This document shows positions 53,914 to 60,754 of a DNA stretch of 64,000 bases, piece by piece. The position numbers and the translations under genes are program-made. How positions within the stretch are numbered: the stretch's first letter is position 1; every line of letters begins with the position of its first letter. The notes beneath the pieces are model-generated. The model worked only from the letters and a program-made list of their open reading frames with translations, did not search any database and was not told where the DNA came from. Origin of the DNA: Streptomyces sp. HUAS ZL42 (GTDB taxonomy: Bacteria; Actinomycetota; Actinomycetes; Streptomycetales; Streptomycetaceae); assembly GCF_040782645.1 (NCBI RefSeq), contig NZ_CP160403.1:2604001-2668000 (forward strand), read 5' to 3'.

Positions 53914-54622
53914 TCTTCGCGTCGATGGCGGCCTGGAGGGACTCCTTGTAGCCGTCGCTCGTGATCGTCGCGCCGGACACCGTGTCGATGTCCGCACTCT
54001 GCGCCTCGAGGGTCTGCGCGATCAGCTTCGGCACCGCAGCCGTCGTCTGCGGATGGTTCGGCTGCTTCAGCATCCTCACCGCGGTGATCTTGCCGTCGGC
54101 GAAGGTCACCTGGACCTGGACGTCACCCTTGCTGGTGGTGACGGTCGAGCCCTCGACGACCTGGGAGGCGGAGGACGCGGCAGCAGAGGCGGAGGCCGAG
54201 GGAGAGGCCGAGGCGGACGTCGCCCGCTCGTCGATGGCGGCCTGGAGGGACTCCTTGTAGCCGTCGCTCGTGATCGTCGCGCCGGACACCGTGTCGATGT
54301 CCGCACTCTGCGCCTCGAGGGTCTGCGCGATCAGCTTCGGCACCGCAGCCGTCGTCTGCGGATGGTTCGGCTGCTTCAGCATCCTCACCGCGGTGATCTT
54401 GCCGTCGGCGAAGGTCACCTGGACCTGGACGTCGCCCTTCTCGGTCTTGACGGCCGAGCCGGCGACGACCGTCGAACCGGCGGCAGTGGAGCCGGACGCG
54501 GAGGACGTGGCGGCCGGCTCGGCGGCCTGGGAGGTGGACGTCGTTCCGGTGGACGGCTCGTAGCGCCAGACCGGGATCAGGCCCGCGACGGACAGGACGA
54601 GGACGGGTATTGCTCGCTTCAC
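53906..54622 (-). CDS. Envelope FMN-binding protein with two identical FMN domains
   Basis: The 238-residue protein has an N-terminal hydrophobic segment (AIPVLVLSVAGLIPVW), a Ser/Ala linker and two FMN-binding domains of about 75 residues. Each ends in DTVSGATITSDGYKESLQAA; the Thr of SGAT is the residue to which ApbE couples FMN. The two domains are identical over some 68 residues, and the DNA is identical over 205 bp. The GTG at 54622 has AGAGAG upstream. It should relay electrons from the flavocytochrome encoded upstream to an outer acceptor. Confidence 0.92.
   Translation of the reverse strand: MKRAIPVLVLSVAGLIPVWRYEPSTGTTSTSQAAEPAATSSASGSTAAGSTVVAGSAVKTEKGDVQVQVTFADGKITAVRMLKQPNHPQTTAAVPKLIAQTLEAQSADIDTVSGATITSDGYKESLQAAIDERATSASASPSASASAAASSASQVVEGSTVTTSKGDVQVQVTFADGKITAVRMLKQPNHPQTTAAVPKLIAQTLEAQSADIDTVSGATITSDGYKESLQAAIDAKSA
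53920..54433. repeat. Perfect 205-bp direct repeat inside the FMN-binding protein gene
   Basis: Bases 53920-54124 and 54229-54433 are identical, spaced 309 bp (103 codons) apart, so the reading frame is kept. The segment between encodes a Ser/Ala linker. Lack of even silent differences points to a recent duplication or gene conversion. Confidence 0.93.
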
Positions 54623-54632
54623 GATGTCTCTC

Positions 54633-55970
54633 TCATCCCGCCAGGCTGAAGCGCTCGAAGTGGATCTGCGGCTTGGGCACGTCCAGTTCGCGCAGGCTGC
54701 CCAGCACCGCATTCATCATCGGGGGCGGGCCGCACAGGAAGACGTCCCGTTCGGCGATGTCCGGCACGAGCTTCACGAGCTCGCTCGGCGCCAGCCGGTC
54801 CGGCACGGGCGGGCCGGTCACCAGGTGCAGTTCGGCGCCCTTGGCGTGCGCGAGTTCGCGCAGCTCGTCGTAGAGGACCGCGTCCCGCTCCGCACCGACC
54901 CGGTAGATGACGACGGCGTGCCCGTGCAGCTCCTCCAGCAGGGCGCGGATGGGGGTGACGCCCACACCGCCGGCGATGAGCAGGGCCTCGGGCCTGGTGC
55001 GGTGCATCGTGGTGAAGGCGCCGTAGGGGCCCTCGGCGAACACACGGGTGCCGGGCTTCAGGTGGCGCAGACCGGCGCTGCCGGCACCGGCGGCCTTCGC
55101 GGTCAGCCTGAGCCGGGTGCCGTCCGGGGCCGCCGACAGGGAGAACGGGTTGGCCTGCCACCAGCGGTCCTTGGTCACGAACCGCCACAGGAAGAACTGG
55201 CCGGCCCTGGCAGGCAGCCGGTCGAGGTCGCGGCCGGTGATGTGGACGGAGACCACGTTGTCCGACTCGGGGACGACCGCCTCGACGCGCAGCTGGTGGC
55301 GCCAGTTCCGCCACAGCGGCAGGGCCAGCCGCCCGGCGAACACCGAGCCGAGGGCCACCGCCCACAGCGCGTACCAGTACGTCTTCGCCACGGACGACGA
55401 GGTGAAAGTCGTACCGACGGCCACCTGGTGCGTGAACGCCAGCACCACGGCGACGTAGGTGTAGAGGTGCACGAAGTGCCAGGTCTCGTACGCGAGATGG
55501 CGCCGCGCCCAGCGGGCCGAGGCGCCGCCGACGACCAGGATCAGGGCCATCGCGACGACCGCGCGCAGCACGCCCTCGACGGTCTCGGCGAGGTCGATCA
55601 GCTGGTTCACCGGGTCCATCGACGAGGACTCGGCGTAGCCGAAGGTGATGAAGACCACATGCCCGATCAGCGTCCACAGCAGGCCGAAGCCGGTCCAGCG
55701 GTGCCAGTTGGTCAGCCGGTCCATGCCGATGCGGCGGTCCAGCCAGGGCAGCCGGGCCACCAGCAGCAGCTGGAACGCCATCAGCAGCGCGCCGTACAGA
55801 CCGGCCAGCCGGCCGAGCACGACGAGCGCGTTGGAGGCGAAGCCCGCCTGGACGAAGAAGAAGGTCACGACGGCCGCGTTGGCGGCGAGCACGGTGTGGA
55901 GGCCGGTGCGGGCCACCACCTTGGGACGTATCGCCGTGGGGGGCGCGGGGGGCGATTGGACGGTCGTCAC
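54633..55970 (-). CDS. Ferric reductase-like flavocytochrome (ferredoxin reductase family)
   Basis: The 445-residue membrane protein has six or so transmembrane helices with heme-type His residues (NWHRWTGFGLLWTLIGHVVF, YETWHFVHLYTYVAVVLAFTH). An FAD/NADPH-binding reductase domain follows, with WQANPFSLSAAP and LLIAGGVGVTPIRALLEEL. The end FLCGPPPMMNAV is typical of the NAD(P)H site. It would carry electrons from cytoplasmic NAD(P)H through hemes to the outside, passing them to the FMN-binding protein encoded next. The GTG at 55970 has AAGGAG ten bases upstream. Its divergent neighbour is a two-component system. Confidence 0.92.
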   Translation of the reverse strand: MTTVQSPPAPPTAIRPKVVARTGLHTVLAANAAVVTFFFVQAGFASNALVVLGRLAGLYGALLMAFQLLLVARLPWLDRRIGMDRLTNWHRWTGFGLLWTLIGHVVFITFGYAESSSMDPVNQLIDLAETVEGVLRAVVAMALILVVGGASARWARRHLAYETWHFVHLYTYVAVVLAFTHQVAVGTTFTSSSVAKTYWYALWAVALGSVFAGRLALPLWRNWRHQLRVEAVVPESDNVVSVHITGRDLDRLPARAGQFFLWRFVTKDRWWQANPFSLSAAPDGTRLRLTAKAAGAGSAGLRHLKPGTRVFAEGPYGAFTTMHRTRPEALLIAGGVGVTPIRALLEELHGHAVVIYRVGAERDAVLYDELRELAHAKGAELHLVTGPPVPDRLAPSELVKLVPDIAERDVFLCGPPPMMNAVLGSLRELDVPKPQIHFERFSLAG

Positions 55971-56104
55971 GGACGGAAACTCCTTGATCGGGTCCTCAGG
56001 ACACAGAGCTTCCCTGTCCGGAGCTGTCGATTTACTGTCGTGCAACTTTCAAGAGTTTATCGATCTGCACGCGCGTGAGACCGGCGTCTGGTGCCATGGG
56101 GCGC

Positions 56105-56812
56105 GTGACGCACTATGAGCGGGTGGAAAAAGTACGACTCCTCGTGGTGGACGACGACCCGCCCATCGCCGACCTGGTCGCGACGGTCGCCCGGTACGAG
56201 GGCTGGGACGCGGTCACCGCGAACTCGGGTGAGGAGGCGCTGCGCCGCGCCGCCGAGTTCCACCCGGACATCGTGGTGCTCGATCTGATGCTGCCCGACA
56301 TCGACGGCTTCGGGGTCCTCGACCGGTTGCGGAACTCCGGCACGATGGTGCCGGTGGTGTTCCTCACCGCGCGCGACGGGGTCGCCGACCGGGTGGCGGG
56401 ACTGACCCGCGGCGGGGACGACTACCTGGTCAAGCCGTTCGCGGTGGAGGAGCTGATGGCCCGGCTGCGGACCGTGCTGCGGCGCAGCGCCGGGCCCGGC
56501 TTCCAGCGGTCGGTCCTGCGGGTCGCGGACCTGACGATGGACGAGGACACCCGTGAGGTGCGGCGCGACGGGCAGCTGCTCACGCTGACCCCGACCGAGT
56601 ACGAGGTGCTGCGCTACCTGATGCGCAGGTCGCCGACCGTGCTGACGAAGGCGCAGATCCTCGACCACGTCTGGGAGTACGGCTTCGGCGGCCGCTCCAA
56701 CGTGGTCGAGCTGGTCGTCAGCCGGCTGCGGCGCAAGCTCGACGCGACGGGCGAGCCGCTGATCCACACCGTGCGCGGATTCGGGTACGTGATACGGCGG
56801 GCGGCCGAGTGA
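56105..56812 (+). CDS. OmpR-family response regulator
   Basis: The 235-residue protein has a receiver domain with the acidic pocket VVDDD, the phosphoacceptor Asp in IVVLDLMLPD and Lys in YLVKPF. A winged-helix domain (TPTEYEVLRYLMRRSPTVLT ... VVSRLRRKLD) follows. The GTG at 56105 is in a GGGGCGC context. It is translationally coupled to the histidine kinase gene by GTGA. It starts 135 bp from the divergent flavocytochrome operon, a likely target. Confidence 0.94.
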   Translation: MTHYERVEKVRLLVVDDDPPIADLVATVARYEGWDAVTANSGEEALRRAAEFHPDIVVLDLMLPDIDGFGVLDRLRNSGTMVPVVFLTARDGVADRVAGLTRGGDDYLVKPFAVEELMARLRTVLRRSAGPGFQRSVLRVADLTMDEDTREVRRDGQLLTLTPTEYEVLRYLMRRSPTVLTKAQILDHVWEYGFGGRSNVVELVVSRLRRKLDATGEPLIHTVRGFGYVIRRAAE

Positions 56813-58254
56813 TCGGCCGGCTGCGGCGCACCTACGGCAGACTGCGGCTCGGCACCCGGCTGGCGCTCGGCCTGGGCGCGCTGTCACTGGTGGTGTTCGC
56901 CGTGGTCGGCACGGCGCTGACGACGTACATGCGCGACTATCTGGAGCACCAGCTGGGCTACCAGCTGAAGGTCGTCCAGACCGTGCAGTCCAAGGACGCC
57001 GAGGCCAACGGCACGGTGACACAGAAGCCTTACTGGGGCTGGTTCACCGCGGTGTACGACGTGTCGGGCGACCAGGCCCTGCTGCGCAGGCCCGCCGACA
57101 TCCCGCACGACACGCGCCCGCTCACCGCTCTCGCCCAGAGCATGGCGCACTCCGACACGGAGCTCCTGCGCACCGTGAAGATCGACGGGGAGGGCCTCTA
57201 CCGGCTGCGGGCCTGTGCGGTCGAGCCCGGGGTGGTGCTGGTCAGCGCCGCACCCATGGACGAGATCCAGGACACCATCGACGAGCTGATCACGGTGCAG
57301 GTCGTCGCCTTCGGCCTGGCCCTGCTGGCGCTCGTGGTGTTCGGCCGCAGGATGCTGCGGCGCGGTCTGAAGCCGCTGAGCGACATGGCGCACACCGCCC
57401 ACGGCATCACCTCGCACGACCTCACCGAGTCGGCGGCCCGGCTGCCGCTGCGGGCTTCCGGGCCCGGCGGCGGTCCGGAGGTCGAGGAGCTGCGGACCGC
57501 CTTCAACACCATGCTGGAGCACATCGACGACTCGCTCGCCGTGCGCGCGGAGGCCGAGCAGCGGCTGCGGCGGTTCGTCGCGGACGCCTCGCACGAGCTG
57601 CGCACGCCCCTGATGTCCGTACGGGGCTATGCGGACCTCTTCCAGTACGCGGCCGCCAACGCCCCCGAGGAACGCGACAAGCACCTGGCCCGGTTGCGCG
57701 CCGAGGCGGCCCGCATGGGCGTCCTCCTGGACGACCTGCTGCTGCTCGCCCGCCTGGACGCGGCGGAGGTGGAGACGCCGCTGCGGGTGGAGGACGCGGA
57801 TCTCGTGCGGCTGGTCGGGGACGCGGCCGACGCGTTCCGCGCGGGCCACCCCGGCCATCCGCTGACGGTGACAGCCGGCCCGGCGGCACTGTGGCTGCGT
57901 CTGGACCCGCAGCGCATCCGGCAGGTTCTGGACAACCTCCTCACCAACGCGGCCGTCCACACTCCGGCGGGCACCCCGGTGACCGTGTCGGTCTCCGTCG
58001 CCGATTCCACGGCGGTGGTCGCGGTAGCCGACGCGGGCCCCGGCATTCCGCCCGAGGACCGGGAGCGGGTCTTCGACCGCTTCTACCGCGTCGACAAGGC
58101 CCGCAGCCGCGACCGCGGCGGCAGCGGCCTCGGCCTGTCGGTCGCCCGCTCACTGGTACGGGCACACGGCGGCACGCTCGAGCTGGGGGGCGGGGTGGCG
58201 GGGGCGACGGTGTTCACGGTGCGAATCCCGCTGGGCGGGGCGGCGAGCCGGTAA
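56809..58254 (+). CDS. Sensor histidine kinase
   Basis: The 481-residue kinase has two transmembrane helices (about residues 20-42 and 165-185) around an extracytoplasmic sensor of 120 residues, a HAMP domain, the phosphoacceptor His in ADASHELRTPLMSV, and an ATPase domain with LDNLLTNAAVHTP, VADAGPGIPPEDR and GGSGLGLSVARSL. It pairs with the OmpR-type regulator upstream. The signal is unknown; the divergent redox operon suggests iron, oxygen or redox state, but this is inference. Confidence 0.94.
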   Translation: MIGRLRRTYGRLRLGTRLALGLGALSLVVFAVVGTALTTYMRDYLEHQLGYQLKVVQTVQSKDAEANGTVTQKPYWGWFTAVYDVSGDQALLRRPADIPHDTRPLTALAQSMAHSDTELLRTVKIDGEGLYRLRACAVEPGVVLVSAAPMDEIQDTIDELITVQVVAFGLALLALVVFGRRMLRRGLKPLSDMAHTAHGITSHDLTESAARLPLRASGPGGGPEVEELRTAFNTMLEHIDDSLAVRAEAEQRLRRFVADASHELRTPLMSVRGYADLFQYAAANAPEERDKHLARLRAEAARMGVLLDDLLLLARLDAAEVETPLRVEDADLVRLVGDAADAFRAGHPGHPLTVTAGPAALWLRLDPQRIRQVLDNLLTNAAVHTPAGTPVTVSVSVADSTAVVAVADAGPGIPPEDRERVFDRFYRVDKARSRDRGGSGLGLSVARSLVRAHGGTLELGGGVAGATVFTVRIPLGGAASR

Positions 58255-58266
58255 CCGACGCCGGGC

Positions 58267-59523
58267 TCATTGGCCGTCGGCCGCGCGGGCATGAGGGCGC
58301 GCCGCCAGCACCGCCACGTCGTCCTCCGCGTGCCGCGCGTCGAGGCGGGCCAGGGCGGTGTCGAGGACGTCCTCGACACCCGCACCGGCGGTGAACCGGA
58401 GCCCGGCCAACCGTGCCAGGGACCGGTCGATGTCCTCGCCGCGCCGCTCGACGAGTCCGTCGGTGAACAGCATCAGGGTGCGGTCCGCGCCCCACTCGTA
58501 CGTGGCGGGCTCGTAGCCGCCGAGCCCTGTGCCCAGCGGCGGCCCCGCCGGCACCGGCAGCAGCTCGGTGTCGCCCTGCGGGCCGATCGCCGCGGGCGGC
58601 AGATGGCCGGCGCTCGCCAGCGTCACCTGCCCGCGGACGGGATCGACGCGCGCGATCAGACAGGTGGCCGGCCGGCGGTCCTCCTCACCGGCGGCGATGT
58701 CGTCCAGCTGCCGCAGCACCCGGTGCGGCGGCAGGTCGGCGGCGGCGATGGAGCGCAGGGACGCCCGGTAGGCGGCCATGTCGACGGCGGCCTCCACACC
58801 GTGCCCCATCACGTCACCGACGACCAGCAGGGTGCGGCCGAAGTGGAGCCGGACGGTCTCGCACCAGTCGCCGCCCACCAGCGTGCTCTGCCCCACCGGC
58901 AGATGGCGGATCGCGACGTCCAGGTTCGGGTGCGGGCGGCCTGGCTCCGCGAGCAGGGCCCGCTGAAGATCCCCGGCGGTACGGCTGACCCGCTCGTGCT
59001 CCCGGGCGTGCCGGATGTGCGAGGCGGCGCGCTCGGCCAGGAAAGCGAGCCGTGCCGCCTCCGCCCGGGTGAAGGGCGGCCCCCGGCGGGCGCACACCAG
59101 CAGGCCGTAGCCGTGCTCGCGGGTGGCCAGCGGCACGCAGAGCGCGGGGCGGGCCCCGCCGACGGCCGGGTGCGTGATCCCGGGTTCCTCCGCCCACCGG
59201 GACGCCTCACCGGCCACCTCGCCGGCCCACCGCGCGTCGGGCAGCACGTCCGCGTCCCCGGCGACCGACTCGTACCCCGAGACGCCGCCGCCGGTGAGCC
59301 GCACGACCGCCGCCGCGCCGCCGGACTGCGCGACGGCCGCCCTCGTCAGCTCCGCGCAGGTCGTGCTCTCGTCCAGGGTCGTGCCGATGCCCGCCGCCGC
59401 GGATCGCAGCGCGTCCAGCCGGGACGTCGCGTCCTGACCGGGCGTGCCCGCGCGGGCGGGAACCCGCGCAGGTGCGGGTCTGCGTCGCTCCCGGATCCAT
59501 CGCGCGAACCAGATCACCCTCAA
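58267..59523 (-). CDS. SpoIIE/PP2C-type serine phosphatase with GAF domain
   Basis: The 418-residue protein has a GAF-like sensor domain (about residues 35-165; ALCVPLATREHGYGLLVCAR) and a PPM/SpoIIE phosphatase domain with the metal-binding motifs TLVGGDWCE, LLVVGDVMGHGVEAA and LMLFTDGLVER. Such proteins dephosphorylate anti-sigma-factor antagonists and so adjust stress sigma factors. The start is TTG at 59523, with a GTG at 59517 equally possible; neither has a good ribosome binding site. It is convergent with the histidine kinase gene, with a 12-bp gap. Confidence 0.91.
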   Translation of the reverse strand: MRVIWFARWIRERRRPAPARVPARAGTPGQDATSRLDALRSAAAGIGTTLDESTTCAELTRAAVAQSGGAAAVVRLTGGGVSGYESVAGDADVLPDARWAGEVAGEASRWAEEPGITHPAVGGARPALCVPLATREHGYGLLVCARRGPPFTRAEAARLAFLAERAASHIRHAREHERVSRTAGDLQRALLAEPGRPHPNLDVAIRHLPVGQSTLVGGDWCETVRLHFGRTLLVVGDVMGHGVEAAVDMAAYRASLRSIAAADLPPHRVLRQLDDIAAGEEDRRPATCLIARVDPVRGQVTLASAGHLPPAAIGPQGDTELLPVPAGPPLGTGLGGYEPATYEWGADRTLMLFTDGLVERRGEDIDRSLARLAGLRFTAGAGVEDVLDTALARLDARHAEDDVAVLAARPHARAADGQ

Positions 59524-59612
59524 AGCGTGACAAAAGCATCCCTGCCGCGCATAGGCCGCCCGCCGGCTCAGCCGAAGCTCGGCGTGCGGTACACCGTCAC
59601 GTCACGCGCGAG

Positions 59613-59666
59613 CTCCCGGCTCGCCCGGACCGGGCGCCTCTCCCGGCTCGCCCGGACCGGGCGCCT
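59613..59666. repeat. Perfect 27-bp tandem duplication
   Basis: Two identical 27-bp units (59613-59639 and 59640-59666), each beginning CTCCCGGCTCGCC, lie in the 220-bp gap downstream of the KGGVGR ATPase gene. Each unit holds an internal palindrome (CCCGGACCGGG), so the pair could act as a terminator or be a slippage product. No gene is evident in this gap. Confidence 0.8.
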
Positions 59667-59743
59667 ACCCGCGCGCGGGCGCCGGGGTGGCGACCCGGCC
59701 GAACTCGGCGAGATGTGCCCGCAGGCGGTACCGGTGCCCACGG

Positions 59744-60754
59744 CTACGATCGGAGCCCGCCGAAGGCGGCCCGGCAGCGCAGCCGCACGGGTTCCGGCAC
59801 GGGCGGCAGCGCCGTCACCTCGCCGTCCGAGATGACGGCGGTGAGCCGCTCGAAGGCGGAGAGCAGCGAGCCCGACAGTCCGCCCTCGTCGCCGAAGGTG
59901 GCGAGCGTCTCGTCGTACGCGTAGTAGGGCCGGTACGGGATCTCGACTCTGCCCCAGTAATCGGCCGCGCCCTTGCCGCTCAGCCCTGTCACCACACCGT
60001 CGAAGGCTTCCCTGGCCGCCGCCCGTGCCGCGTCGGCCAGCTCCTTCTCGCCGTCGTCGACCCGCATGGGTACGGGCAGCACCCTTATGGCGCGCCGGAG
60101 GTGGTGCTGCGCCACGCTGTGGGCCACGGAGGCCGCGCCTTCCAGGGACTGGCGGTTGAGCGTGAAGCAGTCCACCAGTACGTCGGGCATCAGGACGGTG
60201 CAGATGTCCGCGATGTCGGACAGGCCGGTCCGGCTGTCGATGAGCACGTAGTCGTACGTCGCCCTCATGTCGTCGCGCAGCGCATCCAGAAACACGCCGC
60301 CGCCGAGCCGGTCGTAGAAGTTGTCCCAGTCGAACATGCCCACCGTCGCGCCGTAGGCGCGGTCCTGTCGCCCGGCGGAGAGGAGGTCGAGCGACCCGCC
60401 GTCCGTGAACGGCGCGCCCAGGAGCGCGGGGTCCACGGACAGCGCGTGGGGTTCGACGCTGGCGTACGCGAGATGCCAGGAGTCGGTCCGAGGGCCGTTG
60501 CCGCCGGTGACAGCCGCCCAGGAGTAGTCCTGGAGAAGGTCGATGACACCGGCGGTGGCGGCCAGCCCGCCCGGATCGAGGAACGGGTGGAAGTAGCGGT
60601 GCAGCCCGGGGGCCTCCAGGTCCCAGTCGACGGCGAGGACGCGCTTGCCGTTGGCAGCGAGGATCCACGCGGTGTTGGCCAGAGCCATGGTGCGTCCGAC
60701 GCCGCCCTTGTAGGAGTAGAAGGTCACGATGCGGCCGGGCCGTGCGTGCGTCAT
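59744..60754 (-). CDS. KGGVGR-motif variant SIMIBI/ParA-type ATPase
   Basis: The 336-residue protein starts TFYSYKGGVGRTMALANTAW, a deviant Walker A of MinD/ParA type in which the last Lys is Arg while the signature Lys is kept. Further motifs are VDWDLEAPGLHRYFHPF and VLIDSRTGLSDIADICT (Walker B). In FxSxx-COOH and related conflict systems this ATPase is fused to TIR, NB-ARC and TPR parts; here it stands alone. Its ATG at 60754 overlaps the stop of the vWA/TIR gene (ATGA). It probably provides NTP-dependent gating of that effector. Confidence 0.87.
   Translation of the reverse strand: MTHARPGRIVTFYSYKGGVGRTMALANTAWILAANGKRVLAVDWDLEAPGLHRYFHPFLDPGGLAATAGVIDLLQDYSWAAVTGGNGPRTDSWHLAYASVEPHALSVDPALLGAPFTDGGSLDLLSAGRQDRAYGATVGMFDWDNFYDRLGGGVFLDALRDDMRATYDYVLIDSRTGLSDIADICTVLMPDVLVDCFTLNRQSLEGAASVAHSVAQHHLRRAIRVLPVPMRVDDGEKELADAARAAAREAFDGVVTGLSGKGAADYWGRVEIPYRPYYAYDETLATFGDEGGLSGSLLSAFERLTAVISDGEVTALPPVPEPVRLRCRAAFGGLRS

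Noticed and set aside
59524..59743. A small FxsA-like precursor peptide gene downstream of the KGGVGR ATPase
   Set aside because: The possible short frames end in sequences such as TPSFG, not in the FxSxx motif, and overlap a 27-bp tandem repeat.
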